A stretch of 64,000 nt of DNA from Hyphomicrobiales bacterium (lineage in GTDB: Bacteria > Pseudomonadota > Alphaproteobacteria > Rhizobiales > Rhizobiaceae). Positions 36,370 to 45,904 of the stretch are shown here, one piece after another (position 1 is the first letter of the stretch; each line of letters starts with the position of its first letter). The position numbers were made by a program, and so were the translations under genes. The stretch lies in the NCBI GenBank assembly GCA_900469345.1, contig UBWZ01000001.1, positions 124,001-188,000 on the forward strand, read 5' to 3'. The notes beneath the pieces were generated by a model that saw only the letters and a program-made list of their open reading frames with translations, had not been told where the DNA came from and did not search any database.

Positions 36370-37692
36370 TTACTTGGGGTAACCGGCCTTCTTCATTTCG
36401 CGGGTCGTCAGCTGCTGGGCGCTCTTCAGGGCCTGGTCGACAGTCGACTGACCGGCAAGGGCAGCCGAGAACTGCTGGCCGACGGCGGTCCCGATGCCCT
36501 GGAACTCCGGAATGGCGACGAACTGGACGCCGACATAGGGAACCGGCTTGACAGTCGGCTTCGTCGGGTCAGCCGAGTTGATGCTGTCGAGCGTCATCTT
36601 GGCGAACGGTGCAGCCTTCTGGTAGTCGGCATTGGCGTAGAGCGACGCACGGGTGCCGGGAGGCGCATTCAGCCAGCCTTCCTTCTGGGCGACGAGATTG
36701 GTGTAGTCTTTGCTGGTTGCCCAGGAGACGAACTTCTCGGCCGCGTCGGTCTTCTTGGAGCTGGCAGGAATGGCAAGGTTCCAGGCCCACAGCCAGTTGC
36801 CGCGCTTGCCCAGACCATTGTCGGGAGCCAGAGCGAAACCGACCTTGTCGGCGACCTTGGACTGCTTCGGGTCGGCGACGAAGGATGCCGCGACCGTGGC
36901 ATCGATCCACATGCCGCACTTGCCCTGCTGGAACAGCGCCAGGTTTTCGTTGAAGCCGTTCGACGACGCGCCCGGAGGTCCGTCTTCCTTCATCATCTTG
37001 ACGTAGAATTCGAGCGTCTTCTTCCACTCGGGCTGGTCGAACTGGGCGTTCCACTTTTCGTCGAACCAGCGTGCGCCGAAGGAGTTCGACATGGCGGTCA
37101 GGAAGGCCATGTTCTCGCCCCAGCCGGCCTTGCCGCGAAGGCAGATGCCGTAGACTTCACCCTTCTTGTCGGTGATCTTCTTGGCAGCGTCGGCAACGAA
37201 TTCCCAGGTCGGAGCGTCGGGCATCTTCAGCCCGGCCTTTTCGAACAGGTCCTTGCGGTACATGACCATCGAGCTTTCGCCGTAGAACGGAGCGGCGTAG
37301 AGCTTGCCGTCCGACGTCAGGCCGCTGCGGATGGCCGGCAGAAGGTCGTTGACGTCGTAGTTGTCGCCGAGCTTGTCCAGCGGCGCGAGCCAGCCCTGCT
37401 TCGCCCAGATCGGAACTTCATAGGTGCCGATGGTGACGATGTCGTACTGGCCGCCCTTGGTGGCGATATCCGTCGTCACCTTCTGGCGCAGGACATTTTC
37501 CTCAAGCGTAACCCACTTGAGTTCGATGTCCGGGTTCTTGGTCTTGAAATCGTCCGTCAGCTTCTGCATCCGGACCATGTCGCCATTGTTGACGGTGGCG
37601 ATGGTCAGGGTTTCGGCCAGGGCCCCCGTCGTCGAAACGCCGGCAAACATCAGCGCTGAGCATGCGCTCAGCAAAATCGTCTTCAATGTCAT
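36370..37692 (-). CDS. smoE: Sorbitol/mannitol ABC transporter substrate-binding protein
   Basis: Periplasmic receptor of the family-1 solute-binding (MalE-like) type, 440 aa, with a signal peptide ending near residue 26 (GALA). The mature protein begins ETLTIATVNNGD and contains the EFVADAAKKITDKKG region typical of polyol-binding proteins. I start at ATG 37692, with GGGAGGAAGAT upstream. The gene order smoE-F-G-K-mtlK is the basis for assigning sorbitol/mannitol. A promoter with two inverted repeats lies upstream (37713-37771). Confidence 0.9.
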   Translation of the reverse strand: MTLKTILLSACSALMFAGVSTTGALAETLTIATVNNGDMVRMQKLTDDFKTKNPDIELKWVTLEENVLRQKVTTDIATKGGQYDIVTIGTYEVPIWAKQGWLAPLDKLGDNYDVNDLLPAIRSGLTSDGKLYAAPFYGESSMVMYRKDLFEKAGLKMPDAPTWEFVADAAKKITDKKGEVYGICLRGKAGWGENMAFLTAMSNSFGARWFDEKWNAQFDQPEWKKTLEFYVKMMKEDGPPGASSNGFNENLALFQQGKCGMWIDATVAASFVADPKQSKVADKVGFALAPDNGLGKRGNWLWAWNLAIPASSKKTDAAEKFVSWATSKDYTNLVAQKEGWLNAPPGTRASLYANADYQKAAPFAKMTLDSINSADPTKPTVKPVPYVGVQFVAIPEFQGIGTAVGQQFSAALAGQSTVDQALKSAQQLTTREMKKAGYPK

Positions 37693-37712
37693 ATCTTCCT
37701 CCCGAGAAGATG

Positions 37713-37771
37713 GAATGCGAGCATTCGCTTTGCTCATGGGCAATTACCCATCATTCACACGCGCAAGTCAA
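37713..37771 (-). promoter_or_regulatory. smoE promoter with two inverted repeats
   Basis: Minus-strand -35 TTGACT (37766-37771). About 18 bases on, in the -10 region, lies ATGGGCAATTACCCAT (37736-37751), a dyad with one asymmetric pair. A second inverted repeat, GAATGCGAGCATTC (37713-37726), covers the early leader. Both are candidate SmoC binding sites. Confidence 0.55.
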
Positions 37772-37835
37772 CGGAGATTCATCGCTGCAACGCAACGAAA
37801 AACACTAATCAACTGTTTTATTTGGAGAAATTCTG

Positions 37836-38789
37836 CTAGCCGGCGAGCAGGTAGGAGGCTGTCGCTTCATCGGTGATGATCCCGTTGAGCAGACCTCCGC
37901 TCAACGCAGCCTTGATTGCCGGCCATTTGCGCTGGCCCTGGGCAAGCCCGATGACGCGCGAAGTCTCCCGCGACGGGATCGGTACGCTGGCCACCCGTTC
38001 GTTGACGGCGTCCTCGAGGAGGTGGCCGTCCTGATCGTAGATCCAGCCGCAGATCTCGCCCACGGCGCCACAGCCGATGAGCCGCAGCATCTCCTCGCGG
38101 GCGAGAAACCCGTCGACGCAGAGCGGACCTTCCACCCCGAGTTCGCCGATCCCGACGAAGGTGGCGTCCGCCTGGGCACCGAGCGCCAACGTCGAGCGCA
38201 CCAGCGCCTGATCGTGCAGCGTCGTCCGCTCCTCGAGCGAGGAGCACAGCACCGGCAGGGGCATGGGAAAGTGGCGCGCCTTGATGGCGTCGGCCATGGA
38301 AAAGATGACGTTGTAGAAGGCGGCCGATCCGTCCGGCCCGATATTGCCGGTGAGCGAGACGATCCGGTGCTGCGGGCACTCCATCGGAGGCAGCTGGTCG
38401 ACGGCGGCCTTCAGCGTCCGACCCGTGCCGACGGCGATGATGATCGGGTCCGGCCGTTTCAGCCAGCGCTCGATCTCGGCTGCGCCCGCCTCCGCGATAC
38501 CGACTGTGGAGGACGCCCCCAGCGGATCGCTGGGCACGACCTCCGCATACTGCAGCCCGTAGGTTTCCCGCAGCCGCTCGGCCCGTTCAAGGCAGACGGA
38601 GATCGGATGGTCGAGCCGCACCTTGATCAGCCGCTCGGCGACCGCAAGCGAAACCAGCCGCTGCGCCGTCTGCCGCGACACGCCCATCGACGAGGCGATC
38701 TCGTCCTGCGTCCGGCCGGCGACGTAATAGAGCCATCCGGCCCTCGCCGCATCGTCCAGTCGACCTTGGGTATCGGACCGTTTTGCCAT
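37836..38789 (-). CDS. smoC: SorC/DeoR-type regulator of the sugar-alcohol operon
   Basis: A 317-aa regulator with a helix-turn-helix (residues about 20-45: GRTQDEIASSMGVSRQTAQRL) and a C-terminal sugar-binding domain. The phosphate-sugar loop IAVGTGRTLKA lies near residue 122. It stands directly upstream of smoE, where smoC stands in the Rhodobacter and rhizobial polyol operons, so it probably controls them in response to a polyol or its phosphate. It is only distantly similar to the SorC-type regulator at 18125. I start at ATG 38789, preceded by GAGGAG. Confidence 0.88.
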   Translation of the reverse strand: MAKRSDTQGRLDDAARAGWLYYVAGRTQDEIASSMGVSRQTAQRLVSLAVAERLIKVRLDHPISVCLERAERLRETYGLQYAEVVPSDPLGASSTVGIAEAGAAEIERWLKRPDPIIIAVGTGRTLKAAVDQLPPMECPQHRIVSLTGNIGPDGSAAFYNVIFSMADAIKARHFPMPLPVLCSSLEERTTLHDQALVRSTLALGAQADATFVGIGELGVEGPLCVDGFLAREEMLRLIGCGAVGEICGWIYDQDGHLLEDAVNERVASVPIPSRETSRVIGLAQGQRKWPAIKAALSGGLLNGIITDEATASYLLAG

Positions 38790-38858
38790 GGCAGGATTCT
38801 CCTCGCGGGTTTGCTGCCATGTTTTCGGAGCGGCTGTCAAACGGTTGGGACACTGCGC

Positions 38859-39428
38859 TCACGATTGCTGTAGGGCATCGTCCAGGACCGCCGCCATCCG
38901 GTCGTACTGGGCACGGTTTGCGTCGATGGACGCCTCGATCCACCCTGTCGCGTCGATCTTTGTCAGGTCGAGCGGATGACCGGCCTTGGCGGCCAGTTGC
39001 TTGAGGTAGTGCAACTGCGTCCGGCCGTTTCCCTCGCGGAACGGATGCACATAGTTGACGTCGCCGATGATCTGCGCCGCCTTGGCTGCAAAATGATGTC
39101 GCTCCATCCCTGTCAGAAAGTCTGCCTGGACGAGGCGGCGATGCACGTCCGCCATCCCGGTATCGATGTACTGCCGGAACTGGAACTGGCTTGAGCCTTT
39201 CGAGATCTCGACGGTACGGATCTCGCCGGCCCAGGCATAGATGTCCTGGAAGAGATGCCGATGGATGGCCTTCAGATGCTTGAGATCGAAATTGCCGGTG
39301 GGGATGCCCTGTCGCATTCGCATCGCGACAATTTCCCGCTCGTGGTAATCAAGCTTCGTTGGATCGAGAATACCGAGCTTGTTTTTAAGAATGCGGGTCC
39401 CCGGATAGAGATAGGGATCGTCGCTCAT
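38859..39428 (-). CDS. fic: Fic-family AMP-transferase toxin
   Basis: A 189-aa Fic-domain protein that would modify target proteins with AMP. The catalytic motif is HPFREGNGRTQ with the catalytic H128. It is a stand-alone, FicT/VbhT-type domain with no BID or membrane extension. Its ATG overlaps the antitoxin stop by four bases (ATGA), the normal antitoxin-toxin layout. All core residues (H, D/E, N, two R) are present, so the toxin is likely active when freed. Rhizobial Fic toxins of this type target DNA gyrase and topoisomerase IV in studied cases. Confidence 0.9.
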   Translation of the reverse strand: MSDDPYLYPGTRILKNKLGILDPTKLDYHEREIVAMRMRQGIPTGNFDLKHLKAIHRHLFQDIYAWAGEIRTVEISKGSSQFQFRQYIDTGMADVHRRLVQADFLTGMERHHFAAKAAQIIGDVNYVHPFREGNGRTQLHYLKQLAAKAGHPLDLTKIDATGWIEASIDANRAQYDRMAAVLDDALQQS

Positions 39429-39619
39429 TCCGCCGCTTCGGACGCCGCAGCCGCCCGAGCGCGGGCGAGAACATAGGCTAACTGACGTTCCTCGGACCAG
39501 CCTTCGCGATCGAACATCTCGAACATGGCGATCTGTTCCGCATCGAGCGGATTGCCCTCGATCCGCTGCAGATGCGCGGCTTCGAGCGTACGCTGGCGCA
39601 TCGTGTCCTTGTCGCTCAT
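39425..39619 (-). CDS. VbhA/FicA-like antitoxin
   Basis: A 64-aa helical protein in front of the Fic toxin. The inhibitory helix contains HLQRIEGNPLD: the glutamate that blocks the ATP gamma-phosphate position is E21, followed by G22. The position usually Ser/Thr, four residues before it, is leucine (L17) here. I start at ATG 39619, with GAGGAAG upstream, because the longer frame has no ribosome site. It is translated just before the toxin, with a four-base overlap, so it is made first. Confidence 0.85.
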   Translation of the reverse strand: MSDKDTMRQRTLEAAHLQRIEGNPLDAEQIAMFEMFDREGWSEERQLAYVLARARAAAASEAAE

Positions 39620-39707
39620 GCGAGACTTCCTCGTGCCAGACGCCCGGGATCCAGGCATCTGGAAGATACCATAATCCCGGGCGGTCGGCAAATCTTGCAG
39701 CGGGGCT

Positions 39708-41555
39708 CTACTCCACCTGCACCAGGTGTCCGGCCGAGACTTCGCGGTATTCCCGTGCCGGCGGCAGGTAGCCGACCGGACGGATCGGGCTCTTGATCTC
39801 GTCGGTCGACATGTTGCGCTTGACGCGCCGGCGGGCCGGATCGGGGACCGGAACCGCCGAGATCAGCTTCTTCGTATACGGATGCTGCGGGTTTTCGAAA
39901 ACCGCTGCCCGCGGGCCGATCTCGACGATTTCGCCCAGATACATCACCGCCACCCGGTGGCTGACCCGCTCCACCACGGCCATGTCGTGGGAGATGAACA
40001 AAAAGGCGAGGTTGAGGCTCTGCTGCAGGTCGAGCAGCAGGTTGCAGACCTGCGCCTTGATCGACACGTCGAGCGCGGACACCGCCTCGTCCGCGACGAT
40101 CACCTTCGGGTCGAGCATCAGCGCGCGGGCAATCGCGATGCGCTGCCTCTGACCGCCCGAAAACTCGTGCGGGAAACGCTTCATCATGTCCGCCGACAGG
40201 CCCACCTGCTCGAGCAGCGCCGCCGCCTTCTGGCGGGCCTGCGCCTTGGTGCCGAGCCCGTGTTCGATAAACGGCTCCATCACTGCAGAACCGATGCTCA
40301 TGCGCGGGTTGAGCGAGGCGAACGGGTCCTGGAACACCATCTGCACCGACCGGCGCATCTTGCGCAGCGTCGGCGGATCGAGGCTCATCACGTCGTAGCC
40401 GTCGAGCGTCACGCTGCCGCTGGTCGGGTTGATGAGACGGGTGACCGAGCGGCCCGTGGTCGACTTGCCGCAGCCGGATTCACCCACCAGCGACAGGGTC
40501 TCGCCTTCGAAGAGGTCGAACGAGACCTTTTCCACCGCATGCACGGCACCCGTCTTGCGGCCGAACAGGCCCGAATGGATATCGAAGCGCGTCGTCAGGT
40601 CCTTGACGTCGAGGATCGGCGTCTTGCCCTTGCCGACCGTGTCGACCACGTCGGCAAGCACCTGCTGCTCGCCCGTGCGGATATCGACGCTCGGGAAGCG
40701 CAGCGGCAGCTTGCGGTCGCCCATCGAACCGAGCCGCGGCACGGCCGACAGCAGTGCGCGCGTGTAAGGGTGCTGGCCGCGGTGGAAGATGTCGCTCGTC
40801 GGGCCGGTCTCGACCGCGTCGCCGCGATACATGACGATGGTCCGGTCCGCGACCTCAGCCACGACGCCCATGTCGTGGGTGATGAACAGCACCGACATGC
40901 CCTCTTCTTCCTGCAGCACCTTGATGAGGTCGAGGATCTGCCCCTGGATGGTCACGTCGAGCGCCGTGGTCGGCTCGTCGGCGATCAAAAGCTTGGGCTT
41001 CGAGGCGAGTGCCATGGCGATCATCACCCGCTGGCGCATGCCGCCCGAGAACTGGTGCGGATATTCGTCGAACCGGCCCTTGGCGTTCGGGATGCGCACC
41101 TTTTCGAGCAGCCGGATCACCTCTGCCTTGGCGTCGGCGTTGGAGATGTCGGTGTGCACGGTCAGCGCCTCGGCGATCTGCTTGCCGATCGGGAAGATCG
41201 GGTTGAGCGAGGTCATCGGCTCCTGGAAGATCATCGAGATGTCGTTGCCGCGCACCCTGCGCATCTGCTCTTCGGGAAGCGACAGCAGTTCGCGGCCATT
41301 GAGCAGGATCTGTCCCTCGATACGGCTCGAATTCTTCGGCAGCAGGCGCATGATCGACAGCGAGGTGACGCTCTTGCCGGATCCCGATTCCCCGACGATC
41401 GCCACGGTCTCGCGCGGCGCCACGTCGAAGGATATGTTCCGCACGACCGTCTTCCACTCGTCATTGACGCGGAAGGACGTCGACAGGTTGCGGACCGAAA
41501 GCACCGGTGTGACCGATCCCCCGCCCTCTTCCATCGCGGTTCCGGATAGCAACAT
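39708..41555 (-). CDS. Peptide ABC transporter ATPase with two fused ATP-binding domains
   Basis: A 615-aa fusion of DppD- and DppF-type ATPases, like GsiA. Domain 1 (residues about 15-270) has Walker A GESGSGKS and signature FSGGMRQR; domain 2 (about 305-560) has GESGCGKST and FSGGQRQR. Both carry the oligopeptide C-terminal region. It powers the permease pair at 44894-46823, which is transcribed in the opposite direction; there is no other permease nearby. I start at ATG 41555, with AAGGAG upstream. M20 amidohydrolase is just upstream on the same strand. Confidence 0.93.
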   Translation of the reverse strand: MLLSGTAMEEGGGSVTPVLSVRNLSTSFRVNDEWKTVVRNISFDVAPRETVAIVGESGSGKSVTSLSIMRLLPKNSSRIEGQILLNGRELLSLPEEQMRRVRGNDISMIFQEPMTSLNPIFPIGKQIAEALTVHTDISNADAKAEVIRLLEKVRIPNAKGRFDEYPHQFSGGMRQRVMIAMALASKPKLLIADEPTTALDVTIQGQILDLIKVLQEEEGMSVLFITHDMGVVAEVADRTIVMYRGDAVETGPTSDIFHRGQHPYTRALLSAVPRLGSMGDRKLPLRFPSVDIRTGEQQVLADVVDTVGKGKTPILDVKDLTTRFDIHSGLFGRKTGAVHAVEKVSFDLFEGETLSLVGESGCGKSTTGRSVTRLINPTSGSVTLDGYDVMSLDPPTLRKMRRSVQMVFQDPFASLNPRMSIGSAVMEPFIEHGLGTKAQARQKAAALLEQVGLSADMMKRFPHEFSGGQRQRIAIARALMLDPKVIVADEAVSALDVSIKAQVCNLLLDLQQSLNLAFLFISHDMAVVERVSHRVAVMYLGEIVEIGPRAAVFENPQHPYTKKLISAVPVPDPARRRVKRNMSTDEIKSPIRPVGYLPPAREYREVSAGHLVQVE

Positions 41556-41606
41556 CGTCGTCTCCTTGTGCTGTTCGGGTTATCAACGTCTCAGGCGCAA
41601 GCCGGT

Positions 41607-42770
41607 TCAGGCAGCGAGCGCCGTTTCGGCCAGTGTCACCCAATAGCTGACGCCGAAGGGAATGGCCTCGTCGTTGAAGTCGTAGGCGGCATTGTGCAGG
41701 CTTGCCGTGTCGCCGTTGCCGACGAAGATGAAGGCGCCGGGCCGCTTCTCCAGCATGTAGGAAAAGTCCTCCGCACCCATATGCGGCGCCATGCCGGCAT
41801 TGACGGCGCGCGGGCCGGCAACCTTCGAGGCGATCTCGACGGCAAAATCCGTCTCGTCCGCGTGGTTGAAGGTGACGGGATAGCCGCGCCGGTAAACGAC
41901 CTCCGCCGTTGCGCCATGCGCCGTGGCGGTCGCCTGCGCCACTTCCGAAAGCCGCTTCTGGGCAAAATCGCGGGTTTCCGGCAACAGCGTGCGCACGGTC
42001 CCGGAAAGCTTGACGAAGGCGGGAATGACATTGCTCGCCTCGCCGCCATGAATGGATGCGACCGTCACCACCAGCGACTTCAGGGGATCGGTCTCGCGCG
42101 ATACGACCGATTGCAGCGCCACCACCACGTGGCTTGCCGCCAGCACCGGGTCGATCGACAGATGCGGCTGGGCCGCATGGCTGCCACGTCCGTTGATGGT
42201 GATCTCGAACGTGTCGGCGGCCGCCATCACCGAGCCCTTGCGGATCGCAAAGCTCCCGACCGGAAGGCTGGGTTCGTTGTGCATGCCGAACACCTGGGAA
42301 ATGCCGAATTTGTCCATCAATCCGTCATTGATCATGGCAAGCGCACCCGCGCCGCCCTCTTCGGCGGGCTGGAAGATGACGGCAATGGAGCCCTTGAAAT
42401 TGCGCGTCTCGGCCAGATACTGGGCGGCCCCCAGCAGCATGGCGGTATGCCCGTCATGGCCGCACGAATGCGCCTTGCCGGGCGTCTTGGAGGCCCAGGG
42501 CTTGCCGGATGTCTCGAGGATCGGCAGCGCGTCCATGTCGGCGCGGAAGCCGATCACCGGCCCCTCGCCCTGGCTGCCCTTGATGATGCCGACCACCCCG
42601 GTGCGGCCGATGCCGGTCTGCACCACGTCGCAGCCGAACGCCTTCAGCTTGTCGGCAACGAACGCCGAGGTCTTGTGGACGTCGTAGAGAAGCTCCGGAT
42701 TTTCGTGCAGATGGCGCCGCCACTCAGCGATCTGATCCTGCATTTCGGCGACGCGATTAATGACCGGCAT
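41607..42770 (-). CDS. M20-family amidohydrolase/aminoacylase
   Basis: A zinc-dependent hydrolase that removes the acyl or amino-acid group from N-acyl amino acids or small peptides (hippurate hydrolase/IAA-amino acid hydrolase type); 387 aa, cytosolic. Metal ligands are visible in SCGHDGH, QPAEEGG and the HMGAEDF segment near the C-terminus. The dimerisation lid domain (about 180-290) is present. It precedes the ATPase gene by 51 bases, so peptide or acyl-amino-acid uptake and hydrolysis are linked. The substrate cannot be fixed from the sequence. Confidence 0.92.
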   Translation of the reverse strand: MPVINRVAEMQDQIAEWRRHLHENPELLYDVHKTSAFVADKLKAFGCDVVQTGIGRTGVVGIIKGSQGEGPVIGFRADMDALPILETSGKPWASKTPGKAHSCGHDGHTAMLLGAAQYLAETRNFKGSIAVIFQPAEEGGAGALAMINDGLMDKFGISQVFGMHNEPSLPVGSFAIRKGSVMAAADTFEITINGRGSHAAQPHLSIDPVLAASHVVVALQSVVSRETDPLKSLVVTVASIHGGEASNVIPAFVKLSGTVRTLLPETRDFAQKRLSEVAQATATAHGATAEVVYRRGYPVTFNHADETDFAVEIASKVAGPRAVNAGMAPHMGAEDFSYMLEKRPGAFIFVGNGDTASLHNAAYDFNDEAIPFGVSYWVTLAETALAA

Positions 42771-43106
42771 AAACGAACCTCATTGTCTTTTTCATCGTTT
42801 CCCCTCTGGTCGCGAGCGGATCCTGGGCGCGATACTGCGACGCCGTGACAGGGTTTTGCAAGCTGCAATTTTGGCCCTTGCACGCCAAATAGGCCTATGC
42901 TTAGATGGCCCAAATTTTGATCATCAGGCGTTTTCAAGACATCGCTGATCATTTTTGCGCCACGCATCTGATGGAGGCCGCGAACAGATTTATTTCGAAT
43001 CGTCAACAACTTGACGGTTACTTCCCAGCATTTTCGAAGAACAAGGGACCATCATAAGGCCCAGGCTTCGATGCAGCTCAAAGACATAACAAAGGGGAAC
43101 GGCAGC
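42771..43106. promoter_or_regulatory. Divergent promoter region of the peptide uptake locus
   Basis: A 336-bp AT-richer stretch between the M20 gene and the binding-protein gene. It holds no convincing gene. Two TGATCA palindromes (42918-42923 and 42946-42951) lie 28 bp apart inside a longer inverted arrangement (TGATCATCAGGCG and CGCTGATCA), a candidate regulator site for both transcription directions. No regulator gene is adjacent. Confidence 0.5.
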
Positions 43107-44816
43107 ATGAAGAAACTAAAACTCCTCCTGGTCGGCACGGCGGCGGCGCTCGCTCTTGCCGGCTCGGCGGCACAGGCGGCGCGCGGCACGGATGGCGACC
43201 TGAAAATCCTGTTCTGGCAGGCCGTATCGACGATGAATCCGTACCTGTCGGGCGGCACCAAGGAGGTCTACGCGTCCTCCATGGTCATCGAGCCGCTCGC
43301 CCGCTACGACGAGAAGGGCGAACTCGTTCCCATGCTGGTCACCGAGATCCCGACCGTCGAGAATGGCGGCGTCTCGAAGGACCTCCTCAGCATGACGTGG
43401 AAGCTGAAGCCGGACCTGAAATGGTCGGACGGCACCACCTTCACCGCCGACGACGCGATCTTCACCTGGCAGTATTGCAAGGCACCGGACGGCGGCTGCG
43501 CCCAGGCCGCTTACTATGAAGGCGTAAAATCTGTCGAGGCCCCGGACCCGCACACGGTCAAGATCACCTTCACTGAGCCAAAACCCTATCCCTACAGCGC
43601 TTTCGTCGGCGCCCAGTCGCCGATCATCCAGAAGAAGCAGTTCGAGAAGTGCGTCGGAGCAGCGGCTCCTGGCTGCACCTCGGCCAACTTCGGCCCGATC
43701 GGCACCGGCCCCTTCATGGTCAAGGAATTCAAGCCGAACGACGTGATCACCTTTACTGCCAACCCGAACTACCGCGATGCCGCCAAGCCGGCATTTGCAA
43801 CGGCGACGCTCAAGGGCGGCGGCGACGCAGCCTCGGCCGCGCGTGCGGTTCTCGAAACCGGGGAATATGATTACGCCTGGAACATGCAGGTCGAGCCGGA
43901 AGTGCTCGCCACCATGTTGAAAGCCGGCAAGGGCAAGCTGGAAACCGCATTCGGCACCCAGGTCGAGCGCATCAACATCAACCACTTCAACCCGGATCCC
44001 AAGCTTGGCGACAAGCGCGCCACCAAGGAAGGTGGCCCGCACCCGGCCCTGTCCGACCCGGCGGTCCGCCGCGCGCTGTCGCTTGCCATCGACCGCGACG
44101 TCATCGTCGAGACCGGTTATGGCGCAGCCGGCAGGCCTACCTGCAACATCGTGCCTGCCCCGGCCGCGGTCGCCTCGACCAAGAACGACAGCTGGTGCCT
44201 GAAGCAGGACATCGAGGGTGCCAACAAGCTGCTCGACGATGCCGGCTGGAAGAAGGGATCGGACGGCATCCGCGCCAAGAACGGCGTCAAGCTCTCCTTC
44301 CTCTACCAGACCTCCACCAACTCCGTTCGCCAGGCCACCCAGGAACTGGTCAAGGACATGTGGTCCCAGATCGGCGTTGCCACGGAGCTGCGCAACATCA
44401 GTGCCTCCGTCTATTTCGGCGGCGACCCCGCAAGCCCGGATACGTTCCAGAAATTCTTCGCCGACATCGAGATGCTGACCAACAATTTCGATGGCACCGA
44501 CCCGGAAAAGTATCTGGCCGGCTGGCTGTGCGACAAGATCCCCAGCCCGGCCAACGGCTGGCAGGGCGAAAACGAAGTCCGCTACTGCAACCCCGACTAC
44601 GACAAGAAGGTTGCGGAACTCTCCAAGACGGCTGATCCGGACAAGCGCGCAGCGCTGTCGAAGGAACTGAACGACATGCTGACCGAGGAAGGTGCGCTGA
44701 TCCCGCTCATCCACCGCGGCAGCGTCTCCTCCCGTTCTCTGACGCTCGAAGGCGTTCGCATGAATGGCTGGGACAGTGAACTTTGGAACGTCGCGGACTG
44801 GTCGCGCAAAAAGTAA
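43107..44816 (+). CDS. Peptide ABC transporter substrate-binding protein
   Basis: Periplasmic family-5 (DppA/OppA) receptor, 569 aa, with a signal peptide ending near residue 24 (AAQA). Family segments are visible: DGTTFTADDAIFTWQYCKAPD near residue 115, GTGPFMVKEF, and PAVRRALSLAIDRDVIVETGYG near residue 320. It contains several cysteines (CKAPDGGC, CVGAAAPGC, CLKQD), more than usual for this family. The start at ATG 43107 has AGGGGAAC upstream. The ligand, perhaps peptides or N-acyl amino acids, is suggested by the divergent M20 gene. Confidence 0.92.
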   Translation: MKKLKLLLVGTAAALALAGSAAQAARGTDGDLKILFWQAVSTMNPYLSGGTKEVYASSMVIEPLARYDEKGELVPMLVTEIPTVENGGVSKDLLSMTWKLKPDLKWSDGTTFTADDAIFTWQYCKAPDGGCAQAAYYEGVKSVEAPDPHTVKITFTEPKPYPYSAFVGAQSPIIQKKQFEKCVGAAAPGCTSANFGPIGTGPFMVKEFKPNDVITFTANPNYRDAAKPAFATATLKGGGDAASAARAVLETGEYDYAWNMQVEPEVLATMLKAGKGKLETAFGTQVERININHFNPDPKLGDKRATKEGGPHPALSDPAVRRALSLAIDRDVIVETGYGAAGRPTCNIVPAPAAVASTKNDSWCLKQDIEGANKLLDDAGWKKGSDGIRAKNGVKLSFLYQTSTNSVRQATQELVKDMWSQIGVATELRNISASVYFGGDPASPDTFQKFFADIEMLTNNFDGTDPEKYLAGWLCDKIPSPANGWQGENEVRYCNPDYDKKVAELSKTADPDKRAALSKELNDMLTEEGALIPLIHRGSVSSRSLTLEGVRMNGWDSELWNVADWSRKK

Positions 44817-44824
44817 TGACGATC

Positions 44825-44853
44825 GCCGGGCCTGCGTTCAACGCCGGCCCGGC
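44825..44853 (+). repeat. Hairpin between the binding-protein and permease genes
   Basis: GCCGGGCC (44825-44832) pairs with GGCCCGGC (44846-44853) around a 13-base loop, directly after the binding-protein stop and 40 bases before the permease start. There is no T-run; it probably limits read-through or protects the upstream message. Confidence 0.6.
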
Positions 44854-44893
44854 GGCCGCCTCATTCCTCTCCGCGCAGCCTGGAGACTAATTC

Positions 44894-45904
44894 ATGTTCA
44901 CCTACACCCTGCGGCGATTGCTGTTTGCGATCCCGACCCTTCTGATCATCAGCTTCGTCATCTTCGCGCTGCTTGACCTTGCTCCCAACGATCCGACCGG
45001 CGACCTGCCGCTCACCATTCCGCCGGAAGTCCGTGAGCAGATCCGCGCCTCGCTCGGCCTCGAACAGCCCTTTTTTATCCGCTATCTCTACTGGCTGCAG
45101 CAGTTCTTCATCAACGAGCCGCTCAACATTCTCGAACGGCTGACCGGCTGGCAGTTCGGCGATGGTCACCGCATGCGGGTACTGTCCTGGGCGACCCGCA
45201 GCCCCGTCGTCGACCTGATCGTCCAGCGCCTGCCCCAGACCCTGTGGGTCGTCGGCCTCGCCTATCTGTTCGGCATCCTGATCGCCATCCCCATCGGCGT
45301 CATCTCGGCCTACAAGCAGTATTCGATCTTCGACCAGATCGGCACCTTCGTCTCGATGGTCGGCTATTCGGTTCCCACCTTCTTTACCGGCGTGCTGCTG
45401 ATCGTCGTTTTCTCGTCCTGGCTGCAATGGTTTCCGTCGGTCTACGACACAAACCTCGAGGTCACGGACTTTTCGAGCTTTCTCGCGCAGATGCGGCAGA
45501 TGGTCCTGCCCGTAGCGGTTCTGTCGCTCTACAACGCCTCGCAGATCACCCGTTTCGTGCGCGCCTCCATGCTCGACAACCTTCACCAGGATTACGTGCG
45601 CACGGCGCGTGCCAAGGGCGTCAGGGAAAACGCGGTGCTGCTCGTGCATGTGCTGCGCAACAGCCTGATCCCGGTCGTCACCGTGATCGCCCTCGGGGTG
45701 CCGACCATTTTCTCCGGCGCCATCATCACCGAGCAGATCTTCCGCGTGAACGGTCTTGGGCAACTGCTGATCGTCGCCGTCCAGGGCGCCGACATCCCGC
45801 TGGTCCAGACGCTGACCTTCATCTTTGCGGTGCTGATCGTGCTCTTCAACCTCATTGCCGATGTGCTTTACGGCATTCTTGACCCGAGGATCCGGTATGA
45901 GTGA
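44894..45904 (+). CDS. Peptide ABC transporter permease (DppB type)
   Basis: Inner-membrane channel subunit, 336 aa, with about six helices. The coupling segment VRTARAKGVRENAVLLVHVLRN-type lies near residue 235. A periplasmic loop of about 60 residues follows helix one, as in DppB/OppB. It overlaps the dppC-type gene by eight bases. Confidence 0.93.
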   Translation: MFTYTLRRLLFAIPTLLIISFVIFALLDLAPNDPTGDLPLTIPPEVREQIRASLGLEQPFFIRYLYWLQQFFINEPLNILERLTGWQFGDGHRMRVLSWATRSPVVDLIVQRLPQTLWVVGLAYLFGILIAIPIGVISAYKQYSIFDQIGTFVSMVGYSVPTFFTGVLLIVVFSSWLQWFPSVYDTNLEVTDFSSFLAQMRQMVLPVAVLSLYNASQITRFVRASMLDNLHQDYVRTARAKGVRENAVLLVHVLRNSLIPVVTVIALGVPTIFSGAIITEQIFRVNGLGQLLIVAVQGADIPLVQTLTFIFAVLIVLFNLIADVLYGILDPRIRYE

